Below are positions 1 to 8,298 of a stretch of 64,000 bases of DNA, piece by piece (within the stretch, counting starts at the first letter, position 1; every line of letters starts with the position of its first letter). The stretch lies in assembly GCF_001412215.1 (NCBI RefSeq), contig NZ_LLWP01000014.1, forward strand, positions 1 to 64,000, given 5' to 3'. The notes under the pieces are model-generated. The model searched no databases. It saw only the letters and a program-made list of their open reading frames with translations, and had not been told where the DNA came from. This stretch comes from Pedobacter sp. Hv1 (lineage in GTDB: Bacteria > Bacteroidota > Bacteroidia > Sphingobacteriales > Sphingobacteriaceae). The position numbers were made by a program, and so were the translations under genes.

Positions 1-2
1 CG

Positions 3-398
3 GTAGAAGCAACAGTAAATGCTCCCGTAGCAAACGTATGGAAAGCTTGGAACACCCCTAGCGACATTATGAAATGGAATACTCCTGATCCGAGCTGGCA
101 TACCCCAAGCAGTGAAAACGATCTTAGAGTTGGCGGTAAGTTTAACAATAGGATGGAAGCTAAAGACGGAAGCTTTGGTTTTGACTTTGAGGGTGTTTAT
201 GACAGCGTAGTATTACATCAGGAAATTACCTATACCATGGCTGATGGCAGACAAGCCACTACCTTGTTTACCGAGCAAGATGGTAAAACCCACTTGGCCA
301 CCACTTTTGATCCTGAAACACAAAATGATCCTGAATTTCAGAAACAAGGATGGCAATCGATCTTAAATAGCTTTGTAAAATATGTTGAATCAAATTAA
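3..398 (+). CDS. SRPBCC (AHSA1-like) domain protein, 5' end cut off
   Basis: The reading frame is open to the left edge of the window, so the true start lies upstream. The visible 131 residues begin VEATVNAPVANVWKAWN, the usual first strand and helix of the START/Bet v1-like AHSA1 family, and continue with a GGKF motif and an FDFEGVY strand. The C-terminal helix is GWQSILNSFVKYVES. Members of this family are small hydrophobic-ligand-binding or stress proteins whose ligands are usually unknown. It is followed after 26 bp by a DoxX-like gene and then by a second SRPBCC protein, so the three are probably co-transcribed. Family assignment is firm; the function is open. Confidence 0.85.
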   Translation, partial: VEATVNAPVANVWKAWNTPSDIMKWNTPDPSWHTPSSENDLRVGGKFNNRMEAKDGSFGFDFEGVYDSVVLHQEITYTMADGRQATTLFTEQDGKTHLATTFDPETQNDPEFQKQGWQSILNSFVKYVESN

Positions 399-424
399 TT
401 TATAAATCCTTAACAAACCAAACA

Positions 425-808
425 ATGAAGAAGAATAAAATTATCTTTTGGGTGGCCACTGTAATCCTTGTCCTTTGGGAGGGTGTGATGCCACTGGCCA
501 CGATGCTATTTACACCTGAGTATGTAACTGCAGGTACAAAAGCACTAGGCTATCCCGATTACTTTGCTTATGCACTTATCATCTGTAAAGTATTGGGTGT
601 ATTGACAATTGCTTACCCTAAAGCACCAAGTAAACTAAAGGAATGGGCATATGCAGGGCTCTCCTTTAATTTAATCTTCGCATTCATCAGTCATGCATGT
701 GTGGATCAAAACATCGCATATATGCTAATGCCACTTGTGTTTTTGGGCATACTGGTTGTTTCTTATATTTATAATCACAAACTAAATTTCAATAACAATG
801 GCAAGTAA
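425..808 (+). CDS. DoxX-like (DoxX_2) integral membrane protein
   Basis: A 127-residue protein with four predicted membrane helices (about residues 7-29, 48-65, 73-92 and 97-115). The pattern of a short loop with YF in front of helix 2 and IICKVLGVLTIAYPKAP is typical of the DoxX-like family, small membrane proteins of uncertain redox or transport role. Its last 11 bases overlap the start of the next SRPBCC gene, indicating translational coupling. Membership is inferred from hydropathy and motif pattern; no catalytic residues are visible. Confidence 0.8.
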   Translation: MKKNKIIFWVATVILVLWEGVMPLATMLFTPEYVTAGTKALGYPDYFAYALIICKVLGVLTIAYPKAPSKLKEWAYAGLSFNLIFAFISHACVDQNIAYMLMPLVFLGILVVSYIYNHKLNFNNNGK

Positions 809-1247
809 TACAGTTTCTTTGCACAGGGTGATCAAGGCGAGCCCTGAAAAAGTATTTAGGGCATTTGCAGACCCTGTGGCTCACGCCAATTGGCTACCAC
901 CTTATGGCTTTCTGTGTACCGTACAAGAAATGGATTTTAAGGAAGGTGGTAAATTTAAGATGACGTTTATTAATTTCAGTACAGGAAACGGACATTCTTT
1001 TGGTGGAACCTATCTGGAGATCAAACCAAATGCGTTCATTAAATACACAGACATATTTGATGACCCAAATTTACCTGGAGAAATGACAACTACCATATGG
1101 TTGAACAAGGTGTTATGCGGTACCGAACTTAAAGTGGTACAAGAAGGAATTCCAGCGATGATACCTGCTGAGATGTGTTATTTAGGTTGGCAAGAATCAT
1201 TAGAAAAGCTAATAAAACTAGTAGAACCCGAAATTCCAGACGCTTAA
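798..1247 (+). CDS. SRPBCC (AHSA1-like) domain protein
   Basis: A 149-residue protein starting with HRVIKASPEKVFRAFADPVAHANWLPP, the classical AHSA1/START-like N-terminus, with EGGKFKMTF and a C-terminal helix GWQESLEKLIKLVEPEIPDA. It is a second, distinct member of the family of the gene at the window start. The start codon lies inside the 3' end of the DoxX-like gene (11-bp overlap) in another frame, so the two proteins are likely made together. The ligand is unknown. Confidence 0.88.
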   Translation: MASNTVSLHRVIKASPEKVFRAFADPVAHANWLPPYGFLCTVQEMDFKEGGKFKMTFINFSTGNGHSFGGTYLEIKPNAFIKYTDIFDDPNLPGEMTTTIWLNKVLCGTELKVVQEGIPAMIPAEMCYLGWQESLEKLIKLVEPEIPDA

Positions 1248-1257
1248 CTTTACTGTT

Positions 1258-1656
1258 ATGACTGATCCTAATCATGGTATAATGGTGAGTGCAATTTTCC
1301 TTACGTTTTCCGGAAACTGTAAGGAGGCACTCACTTTTTATCAAAACTGCTTTGGTGGCACATTGCAGTTTGAACTTTTTGAAAAAGAACTTCAAGGCTA
1401 CACAGAAAAACCTGTTGTGAGTGGATCGCTAGTTGCTGATAGTATTGTGATTTACGGTTCTGATCTGGTACACAACGAAGGGAGGATAGTTGGAAATTAC
1501 ATGGCTATTTTTAGGCAGTGTACCAATAAGCATGTTAGAAAGGAACTGATTGAGAAATTGATGTGTAGTAAAAATTATTTTTCCATCGGTAATGATGACG
1601 ATCAGCTGATTGAAATTGTTGATACTTTTGAAGTAAGATGGATATTGTCCGTTTAA
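1258..1656 (+). CDS. VOC/PhnB-like (glyoxalase superfamily) protein, divergent
   Basis: A 132-residue protein. After a short N-terminal extension it shows FLTFSGNCKEALTFYQNCFGG, the beta-alpha start of PhnB-like vicinal-oxygen-chelate proteins, and near the C-terminus VDTFEVRWILSV, corresponding to the family's D-x-FGVRW-x-x-x-x ending. Several positions that are conserved in typical members (for example FGVRW) are altered here. It starts 11 bp after the SRPBCC gene and closes the small operon. An alternative start is Met-9 (1282). The metal or substrate cannot be read from the sequence. Confidence 0.75.
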   Translation: MTDPNHGIMVSAIFLTFSGNCKEALTFYQNCFGGTLQFELFEKELQGYTEKPVVSGSLVADSIVIYGSDLVHNEGRIVGNYMAIFRQCTNKHVRKELIEKLMCSKNYFSIGNDDDQLIEIVDTFEVRWILSV

Positions 1657-1779
1657 CAACAGATGTATAATTTTATAACCAAGGGCCTTCAATTTAAATC
1701 AATTCTTCAAATACATGGTTGATCTCGATTTAAGAAAAAAAATGCTGTGAAAAGAACAAATTGTATTTACAAAATTTTA

Positions 1780-1804
1780 TCATTCTGAGCATAGCGAAGA
1801 ATCT
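1780..1804. repeat. Dispersed-repeat-like motif (CTGAGC...GAAGAATCT)
   Basis: The intergenic segment between the convergent VOC and transporter genes contains CATTCTGAGCATAGCGAAG followed by AATCT. Motifs of the form CATTCTGAGCG-N-AGTCGAAGAATCT recur as intergenic copies in many Bacteroidota genomes. Only one copy is in this window, so the repeat status rests on recognition and not on a local second copy. Confidence 0.4.
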
Positions 1805-1858
1805 ATATCAAGCAGATCAAACAAGCAACAATATTATTCTATTTAATGTTTCATTAAA

Positions 1859-3043
1859 TTATTGGGGGCCGAACATTTGAATGATCGTGCCGTAGCCCAT
1901 CCATATCATGGTAATGACTACGGCTACACCTGTGATGGTAAGCCAGAGCGGTTGTTTGTAATTGGAAATAATTTTTGTGCGGTAAGCAGCAACCAGCATA
2001 ATGCCCAGCGCAATTGGTAAAATGAGACCATTTAGCGCACCAACAGCCAATAAGATTTTGATAGGTTTGCCAATGAGGATAAAAATGAAACAAGACACCA
2101 AAATAAAGACAATGATGATATGCTTATGATATTTAAGGATTAATGGATGGAAACTTTTGATAAACGAAATCGAAGTATAGGCAGAACCAACAACCGATGA
2201 AATTCCTGCCGCCCAAATCACCAATCCAAAAATCTTATAACCAAACTGCCCACTAGCCAACTGAAATACCGAAGCAGCTGGATTTGAAGGGTCGAGCTTT
2301 GCGCCAGTGCTAATTACACCTAAAGCAGCAATAAATAACAGTAACCGCATTATCGAAGCTAAACCAATGGCACTTAGCGCACCTTTGTTCACAGCAGAAA
2401 GATTTTCGATACCTGTTTGTCTGGCATCTAATAAACGATGTGCGCCAGAAAATGTAATGTAACCACCAACGGTACCACCCACAATGGTAAGTACTGCCGT
2501 AAAACTAAATTGGGTAGGGTTAACAGATCGTATAGCGGCTTCTGCCAATGGTGGGTTGCTGATATAGGCAATAAACAAGGCCAAGCCTATTTTGAGCAGC
2601 CCCATGGTCTTTGCAAATACATCCATGGCCTTACCCGCTTCCTTATAGATAAAAATGCCGATTGCCAAAACCGCACTAATCATGGCGCCCTGTTGTACCG
2701 TAATGCCAAATAGTACATTGAGTCCTAATCCCGCACCTGCAATATTTCCGATATTAAAGGCTAGTCCACCTAAAAATACCAAAAAAGAGATAAAATACCC
2801 TAAACCTGGAAATACCGTATTGGCAATATCCTGTGCGGGTTTATCTGCTACTGCAATAATCCGCCAGACATTGAGTTGCGCAATAGCATCCAATACAATA
2901 GACAACAAGATTACAAAGGCAAAACTTGCACCGAGCTGTTCTGTAAAAACTGCAGTTTGGGTTAAAAAACCTGGTCCAATAGCCGAAGAAGCCATTAAAA
3001 AAGCTGCGCCTAAGATTACACTCCAATTGTACTTTTTTTTCAT
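1859..3043 (-). CDS. NRAMP-like (YcsG-type) transporter of the 5-oxoproline operon
   Basis: A 394-residue, about 11-helix membrane protein. The start GPGFLTQTAVFTEQLGASFAF resembles the NRAMP metal-transporter helix 1, but the canonical DPGN metal motif is replaced by GPGF. That fits the YcsG-type subfamily rather than true Mn/Fe transporters. Its start overlaps the stop of pxpA by 4 bp (ATGA), so it is the last gene of the pxpB-pxpC-pxpA operon. Bacillus subtilis has the same association (ycsF-ycsG with kipI-kipA). I infer that it brings in 5-oxoproline or a related substrate; metal transport is the less likely alternative. Confidence 0.8.
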   Translation of the reverse strand: MKKKYNWSVILGAAFLMASSAIGPGFLTQTAVFTEQLGASFAFVILLSIVLDAIAQLNVWRIIAVADKPAQDIANTVFPGLGYFISFLVFLGGLAFNIGNIAGAGLGLNVLFGITVQQGAMISAVLAIGIFIYKEAGKAMDVFAKTMGLLKIGLALFIAYISNPPLAEAAIRSVNPTQFSFTAVLTIVGGTVGGYITFSGAHRLLDARQTGIENLSAVNKGALSAIGLASIMRLLLFIAALGVISTGAKLDPSNPAASVFQLASGQFGYKIFGLVIWAAGISSVVGSAYTSISFIKSFHPLILKYHKHIIIVFILVSCFIFILIGKPIKILLAVGALNGLILPIALGIMLVAAYRTKIISNYKQPLWLTITGVAVVITMIWMGYGTIIQMFGPQ

Positions 3044-3801
3044 CGAATAGCTGCGGTTACGGTAATTTGTTGGGCTTTTAGTTTTTCACTTATTTTTTTC
3101 GCAAAGGAAACGGCATGTTCGCCATCACCATGCAAGCATACAGTGTCGGCTTTTAAAGGGATTGGTTGATTATTGGTAGAAATTACCTTTTGTTCGTTCA
3201 CCATCATCATTACTTGAGCAATAGCGAGTTCATCATCTGTAATTAGGGCATTGGGCTGGCTCCTTGGAGTCAAAGAACCATCATCCTGATAGGTACGGTC
3301 TGCAAAAACTTCAGCAGCGGTCTTTAGTCCGATTTGCGCTCCGGCTTTGATCATTTCGCTTCCTGCCAAGGCATATAAAATTAAATCCGCATCAAAATCA
3401 TGGATAGCGCTTGCAATGGCCTCGGCCAGTTGAGCATTCTTTGCCGCCATATTGTAAAGGGCACCATGAGGTTTTACGTGGTTCAGCTTTGCACCAGCAG
3501 CTTTCACAAATGCATGTAAAGCACCAATCTGATAGAGCGTAAGTTGGTAGGCCTCTTTTGGCGAAATGTTCATTTCTCTTCTGCCAAAACCTTGCAGGTC
3601 TGGCAAACCTGGGTGGGCACCAATGGCCACACCTTTTGCAATGGCCAGGTTAACTGTTTCTTGCATTACAGCAGGATCTCCGGCATGAAAACCACAGGCA
3701 ATGTTTGCAGAGCTAATGTAATCCAGCAATAAAATATCATTTGGCATTGGATAATTTCCAAATGCTTCACCCATATCGCAATTTAGATCTATGATTTTCA
3801 T
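3040..3801 (-). CDS. pxpA: 5-oxoprolinase subunit A (LamB/YcsF family)
   Basis: 253 residues, the normal length of PxpA. The N-terminus IDLNCDMGEAFGNY, then SANIACGFHAGDP, GAHPGLPDLQGFGRREM and HVKPHGALYN are the family signatures of the LamB/YcsF fold. With PxpB and PxpC it forms the bacterial ATP-dependent 5-oxoprolinase that opens 5-oxoproline (pyroglutamate) to glutamate, removing a spontaneous cyclisation product of glutamine. All three subunits are present in one operon with a transporter, which supports this assignment over older lactam-utilisation names. It lies 8 bp downstream of pxpC. Confidence 0.93.
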   Translation of the reverse strand: MKIIDLNCDMGEAFGNYPMPNDILLLDYISSANIACGFHAGDPAVMQETVNLAIAKGVAIGAHPGLPDLQGFGRREMNISPKEAYQLTLYQIGALHAFVKAAGAKLNHVKPHGALYNMAAKNAQLAEAIASAIHDFDADLILYALAGSEMIKAGAQIGLKTAAEVFADRTYQDDGSLTPRSQPNALITDDELAIAQVMMMVNEQKVISTNNQPIPLKADTVCLHGDGEHAVSFAKKISEKLKAQQITVTAAIR

Positions 3802-3809
3802 CTCAATTC

Positions 3810-4796
3810 TTAAAATTTTAAACCAATGGCAGTGCTTAACTGCTTCAGTTCCAACTCTCGTTCAATATACAATGTTTGTGCTGCTATTGCACTAATTTCT
3901 TTGAAAAACAATTGGTCGTTTGGTTTCATTTGTGCACAAAGTGGAAGGTCTACAGCAGCAACCTGCGCTATTCTTGGGTAGCCACCAGTGGTTTGCCCAT
4001 CAGCCATTAATAGAATGAGGCTTCCATTTCCAGTTACTTGAATGGTGCCAAACGTTACTGCCGTAGATAGTAATTCTCCTTTTTTAGCCCTAGTAAATGC
4101 CGGACCATTTAAATTATAGCCCATTCTGTTGCATTGGGTACTTAGGGTATAGGGTTTTGTTAAAAAATCGGTGATGGAACGGCCATCGAACCAATTGAAT
4201 TCTTGTGCAGGTACCACCCTGATTTCTTTGGTGCCTGTAGGATACCAACAGTTGTTGATACCCCAGTTTGGAAATTTGATGTCATCTCCTTTCAGGCTGG
4301 CTAATATTTTAAGGTTTAAATCTGATAATTTAGGATTGTGCTGCAAAAGATCACCCATTTGAAGCGATCGGCCCTCATATCCACCAAATTTGGCAATGAG
4401 ATAAGTACTACTACTCCCCAAAATTGTGGGCACTTGCCAACCCCCGGCAACTGCCAGATAGGTACGGGCACCCTTTGGATTATTGATCAAACTCACCTTC
4501 TTTCCGGCAGGTATAAACAAAGGTCGGTCTGCTTGCAATACCACATCATTGATACTTAGTATGGCTCCTAATCCACTATAGGCAATCAATATGTCCTGTT
4601 CCACTGTAAAGGAAGCATCTGCGTAAGTAAATTCAATTACCGTTGCATTAGCTATATTGCCAACTGCTGTATTGGCCAAACTCGCAGCCAGTTTATCCAT
4701 CGCCCCCGAAACTGGAACAGCTTGCGAACGATAAGCAAACCTTCCTAAATCTTGGATGGTGGTTAACAAACCCGGCTTAATGATACTGATCTGCAT
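3810..4796 (-). CDS. pxpC: 5-oxoprolinase subunit C (KipA/biotin-dependent carboxyltransferase family)
   Basis: 328 residues. The N-terminal GLLTTIQDLGRFAYRSQAVPVSGAMD is the hallmark of the KipA/AHS2 domain, followed by YLAVAGGWQVPTILGSSSTYL and, towards the end, LLMADGQTTGGYPRIAQV. This is the larger half of the PxpB-PxpC pair, homologous to urea-amidolyase domains. It begins 3 bp after pxpB ends. The whole operon reads towards lower coordinates and has no visible internal terminator. Confidence 0.93.
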   Translation of the reverse strand: MQISIIKPGLLTTIQDLGRFAYRSQAVPVSGAMDKLAASLANTAVGNIANATVIEFTYADASFTVEQDILIAYSGLGAILSINDVVLQADRPLFIPAGKKVSLINNPKGARTYLAVAGGWQVPTILGSSSTYLIAKFGGYEGRSLQMGDLLQHNPKLSDLNLKILASLKGDDIKFPNWGINNCWYPTGTKEIRVVPAQEFNWFDGRSITDFLTKPYTLSTQCNRMGYNLNGPAFTRAKKGELLSTAVTFGTIQVTGNGSLILLMADGQTTGGYPRIAQVAAVDLPLCAQMKPNDQLFFKEISAIAAQTLYIERELELKQLSTAIGLKF

Positions 4797-4799
4797 GGC

Positions 4800-5528
4800 T
4801 TATTGATTGCTTAGTTGTTCAAACTCGTTGATACCTATTGCTTTAAAGATAACTTCATCACCTGTTTTTAATAAGGATGGCTGTTCACGATCTATAGCGA
4901 ATAAGGCTAATGGTGTTTGCCCTAGAATTTGCCAGCCCCCGGGGGTGTTTAAGGGGTAAATTCCGGTTTGGTTACCTGCAATACCAACTGCTCCGCTGGG
5001 TACTTCATTTCTGGGTGTTTCTTTACGTGGCGTATATAGTCTTTGGTCCATTCCGCCCAAGTAGGCAAAGCCGGGTACAAAACCAATCAAATACACTGTA
5101 TAAATGGCTTGGGTATGTAAATAGATTACTTCTTGGGTACTGAGCTTATTGTGTTTGGCAATTTCTTCCAGATCTGGCCCATATTGGCCACCATAAACAA
5201 CAGGAATAATGATTTGATCTGCCTTGATGCTGTGGGTTCCTTCCACTTTTTGATACAATTGTTTCAGAAAATTCGCAACTTTCTCAAAACAATTCATGCC
5301 CGGTAAATCCCCATTCCATACCAACAAAGGGTTGTAATAAACTGTTAAAGTGGTATAGGCCAGCACCGAATCTACAAAACCATTAAAAGCAGTTGCTTTT
5401 AGCAATTGGTTAAAGGCCGTGATCTGTTCAAAAGTATCCGCTTTGATCTCTGTTCCAAACTGAATGGTAATTGCTTCCTCACTTAAAAAGTAGCACTGAA
5501 ATCTTGGATCATCTTGTAAGCTGGACAT
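4800..5528 (-). CDS. pxpB: 5-oxoprolinase subunit B (KipI family)
   Basis: 242 residues, matching the AHS1/KipI domain. Key segments are IPVVYGGQYGPDLEEIA, the VYLIGFVPGFAYLGGMD stretch and VPSGAVGIAGNQTGIYPLNTPGGWQILGQ (quoted in pieces, about residues 150-205). It is the promoter-proximal gene of pxpB-pxpC-pxpA-transporter. In Bacillus the homologue KipI was first described as a histidine-kinase inhibitor. Here the complete operon argues for 5-oxoproline hydrolysis. The 199-bp gap to the divergent acyltransferase gene must hold its promoter, but I could not identify a good -7 box. Confidence 0.92.
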   Translation of the reverse strand: MSSLQDDPRFQCYFLSEEAITIQFGTEIKADTFEQITAFNQLLKATAFNGFVDSVLAYTTLTVYYNPLLVWNGDLPGMNCFEKVANFLKQLYQKVEGTHSIKADQIIIPVVYGGQYGPDLEEIAKHNKLSTQEVIYLHTQAIYTVYLIGFVPGFAYLGGMDQRLYTPRKETPRNEVPSGAVGIAGNQTGIYPLNTPGGWQILGQTPLALFAIDREQPSLLKTGDEVIFKAIGINEFEQLSNQ

Positions 5529-5727
5529 CTAATGGTATTTATCTTTACGAATATGTAAACTTTTAGGGGTAATTGCAATGCTGTTTGGCGCTTTCTACAG
5601 CTGATTTTAATCAAAACTTGGAAAGGTAAATTTAAATATTTGCTTAGCCTATCAATTTTGAATACCTTGCTGAACAACAAATCAGGAGCTATTGTTGCCT
5701 GAATTTAGCCTGAAACGTCATCATTAA

Positions 5728-6813
5728 ATGGATACAAACAACGCGAACACTACAAATCTGCAAACTAAAAAACATTTCGAAATTCTCGATGGGCTAAGGG
5801 GCGTTGCTGCCCTTGCCGTAGTTACCTTTCATTTTATGGAATGGGTGTATACCGATGCCAGTAAGAATTTTATTGGGCATGGTTTTTTAGCAGTCGATTT
5901 CTTTTTCTGTCTTTCGGGCTTTGTGATTGGCTATGCTTATGATGATCGTATTGCAAAAATCGGCTTGCTCGAGTTTTTTAAAGCGAGAATCATCAGATTG
6001 CACCCACTCGTAATCGCAGGCTCGGTGTTGGGTTTGTTTGCTTTTTTATTTGATCCATTTGGTGGCCATCCAGAATTGTATAGTACTGCTAAACTCGTGT
6101 TCACATTTTTGTGCTCGGCACTGCTTATTCCCTTGCCTGTAATTGCCGACAGGGCCTTTAACCTGTTTAGTTTCAATGCGCCATCGTGGTCGTTGTTTTG
6201 GGAATATATCGCTAATATTGTTTATGCCCTAGTGCTGTATAAAATCCGTCGCAATTACCTTATGCTGTTAACCATACTCTCAGCTGTGGCCATTTGTTGG
6301 GTAGCTTATCGTTCTGGCAATTTGTTGGGTGGCTGGAGTGGCCCAACTTTTTGGGATGGGGCTGCAAGGATATCCTATTCTTTTTTAGCAGGATTGTTGA
6401 TCTACCGTTCCAATTGGATCATCAAAAACAAACTGGGGTTTGTTGGTCTATCCATCTTATTGTTGCTGGCTTTTATAATGCCATTCTCTAAATGGAATTG
6501 GCTAACAGAGCCTTTTGTGGTGTTGTTTTACTTCCCTTTATTGATCTCTTTAGGTGCAGGGGCGATGTTAACAACTGGCTTGAAAAAGCTATGTGTCTTT
6601 TCGGGCAAGATCTCTTATCCTTTATACATGACACATTATGCCGTGTTGTGGATGTTCGGAAATTATTACACAACTCATAAACCGGGCACTACGCAGCTGA
6701 CATTCATTATCATTTCGGGGATTATCTTGTTGGTTGGTTTCGCCTATATGGTAATGGCAGTTTATGATATCCCTGTAAGAAAATATTTAAGTGGTAAAAG
6801 AAAGACCCAGTAA
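5728..6813 (+). CDS. Acyltransferase 3 family membrane protein (OatA/WecH-like)
   Basis: 361 residues with about ten membrane helices. The start LDGLRGVAALAVVTFHFMEW contains the conserved R and H of the acyltransferase-3 family, and GFLAVDFFFCLSGFVIGYAY and FFKARIIRLHPLVI follow as usual. These enzymes move acetyl or other acyl groups onto exported polysaccharides, lipids or peptidoglycan; the acceptor cannot be inferred. It stands alone, with pxpB divergent upstream and the XRE-cupin gene convergent downstream (10-bp gap). Confidence 0.88.
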   Translation: MDTNNANTTNLQTKKHFEILDGLRGVAALAVVTFHFMEWVYTDASKNFIGHGFLAVDFFFCLSGFVIGYAYDDRIAKIGLLEFFKARIIRLHPLVIAGSVLGLFAFLFDPFGGHPELYSTAKLVFTFLCSALLIPLPVIADRAFNLFSFNAPSWSLFWEYIANIVYALVLYKIRRNYLMLLTILSAVAICWVAYRSGNLLGGWSGPTFWDGAARISYSFLAGLLIYRSNWIIKNKLGFVGLSILLLLAFIMPFSKWNWLTEPFVVLFYFPLLISLGAGAMLTTGLKKLCVFSGKISYPLYMTHYAVLWMFGNYYTTHKPGTTQLTFIIISGIILLVGFAYMVMAVYDIPVRKYLSGKRKTQ

Positions 6814-6823
6814 ATACAAAATA

Positions 6824-7390
6824 CTAATCAAAAAAATAAACAACCAACATTAGCGCTTTAGTACTTCCTAGGTTAATAGGGGTATGGGCCAACCTCCCAT
6901 CAAAAAACATCGAATCTCCCTTTTTAAGGGTAATGTCTTCCGAATCAAAGCGATATACCACTTCTCCCTCAATAATGTGCTTAAATTCAAAAGCTTCGGT
7001 TACCACTTTCTCTCTTTGCGCACCTGGTTCTAAAGTCAACAATACAAAGTCTATGGTACTCGCTTTAACATTTCTTGAAAAAATTCTTTGGTAATGATAA
7101 CCATCGGCATCCTCCTTTTCAAATGAGGTCAATTCTTCATTTCTAATAACGAGTACTGGATTATCTCTATAGAAATTGATGTCACCAAAAAATATGTTAA
7201 TCTCTACACCTAGGGCTTTAATAATTTGGAGCAAGACAAGAAGAGAGGGAACCACCCTGCTATTTTCTATTTGCGAAATTAGTCCTTTGGTTACGCCAGA
7301 CCGATCAGCTAATTCCTGTATGGTCATACCTAAAGATTTTCTTGTTTCTTTTATTTTTTGGCTAATCTGTAGAAGCGCAGGGTCTTTCAT
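6824..7390 (-). CDS. XRE-family regulator with C-terminal cupin domain
   Basis: 188 residues. Residues 9-65 form a lambda-repressor-type helix-turn-helix (MTIQELADRSGVTKGLISQIE), and residues about 115-186 form a single cupin beta-barrel (HIIEGEVVYRF, LKKGDSMFFDGRLAHTPIN). Such proteins sense a small ligand through the cupin. The gene is divergent from the HAD-ADH-MFS-phosphatase operon. Two copies of one palindromic operator, in the promoters of that operon and of the SusC gene, make it the obvious local regulator. Whether it activates or represses is not visible, but the palindrome lies just upstream of the -7 box, over the expected -33 region. Confidence 0.9.
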   Translation of the reverse strand: MKDPALLQISQKIKETRKSLGMTIQELADRSGVTKGLISQIENSRVVPSLLVLLQIIKALGVEINIFFGDINFYRDNPVLVIRNEELTSFEKEDADGYHYQRIFSRNVKASTIDFVLLTLEPGAQREKVVTEAFEFKHIIEGEVVYRFDSEDITLKKGDSMFFDGRLAHTPINLGSTKALMLVVYFFD

Positions 7391-7462
7391 AAAATTTAAA
7401 TAGATAATTTTCTAAAAATAGCATTTAAATAACGATTATGGGCTATATCGTCTATGTTAATC

Positions 7463-7535
7463 TTTAGTTAACTAAAACATTACAATAGAATAATGTTAAA
7501 AATGTTTAGTATTGATAAACAAATATTTATTATTG
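7463..7535. promoter_or_regulatory. Composite operator/promoter of the organophosphate operon, copy 1
   Basis: TTTAGTTAACTAAA is a perfect 14-bp palindrome at 7463-7476. AGTTAACTAAAACAT starts at 7466. The inverted repeat TGTTTA-N7-TAAACA occupies 7503-7521. TATTATTG at 7528-7535 is a near match to the Bacteroidota -7 box TAnnTTTG. The same three elements, at the same relative offsets (0, +37, +62), recur in front of the SusC gene at 11733-11802. The site lies between the divergent XRE-cupin regulator and the HAD hydrolase gene, 25 bp before the HAD start codon. Confidence 0.75.
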
Positions 7536-7560
7536 CTAAATAATCTTACTAACTAATAAA

Positions 7561-8256
7561 ATGAAGAAACCAATTAAAATGGTAGTGTTCGACATGGCAG
7601 GCACTACAGTAAATGAAGACAATATCGTATATAAGACGTTGAGAAATGCCATTAACGCCGTTGGCGGATACGAGCTTAGTTTAGCCGAAGTACTTGAGCA
7701 TGGAGCTGGAAAAGAAAAACTGCAAGCCATTAAATCTATACTTGTTTATAGTTTAGGTACCATAAACGATCAGTTGGCCGAAGAAATATTTAAAGTATTT
7801 TTGGATCAGTTAAAACATGCTTATGAAGTAGAGGATATCTTTCCTAATGCAAATGCGGAAGAGCTGTTTGCTATATTAAAAGAGAAAAATGTATTGAGGG
7901 TGCTTAATACTGGTTATGATAGAAATACGGCAGAATTTCTGTTGAAAAAACTGAACTGGTCTGTGGGCGCCGAAATTGATTCACTGGTTACCGCATCTGA
8001 TGTACCAAGAAATAGACCATATCCAGATATGATCAATGAGGCTATGGATAGATTTGATATCGATGATGCAGCATTAGTGGCAAAAGTTGGCGATTCGACC
8101 ATTGATATTCAAGAAGGACAAAATGCTGGATGCGCATTGAGCATTGGTATCACCACTGGTGCGCATAACCTTACACAATTAAATTCTGCCAGTCCAAGTT
8201 ACATCATAGACGATTTACTTGAACTGGTACCCATTATAGAAATGCACAATGCCTAA
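7561..8256 (+). CDS. Phosphonatase-like HAD hydrolase (PhnX-like)
   Basis: 231 residues. HAD motif I is VVFDMAGTTV (nucleophile Asp-11). The residue two positions later is Ala-13 rather than the acid Asp of ordinary phosphatases, a hallmark of phosphonoacetaldehyde hydrolases. The cap carries HGAGKEKLQAI (Lys-51/Lys-53), resembling the Schiff-base lysine segment of PhnX. Later motifs are VLNTGYDR (II), PRNRPYPDM (III) and KVGDSTIDIQEGQNAGC (IV). It probably cleaves a C-P or phosphate bond in a small substrate; no 2-AEP transaminase is nearby, so the exact substrate is open. First gene of a four-gene operon under the XRE-cupin operator. Confidence 0.88.
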   Translation: MKKPIKMVVFDMAGTTVNEDNIVYKTLRNAINAVGGYELSLAEVLEHGAGKEKLQAIKSILVYSLGTINDQLAEEIFKVFLDQLKHAYEVEDIFPNANAEELFAILKEKNVLRVLNTGYDRNTAEFLLKKLNWSVGAEIDSLVTASDVPRNRPYPDMINEAMDRFDIDDAALVAKVGDSTIDIQEGQNAGCALSIGITTGAHNLTQLNSASPSYIIDDLLELVPIIEMHNA

Positions 8257-8298
8257 AATGATCAGCATATAAATTACTCATTTTTAGTTTAACAACTT

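Noticed and set aside
2438..3050. Plus-strand frames opposite the NRAMP-like transporter
   Set aside because: Their translations are low-complexity reflections of a membrane-protein gene and show no domain.
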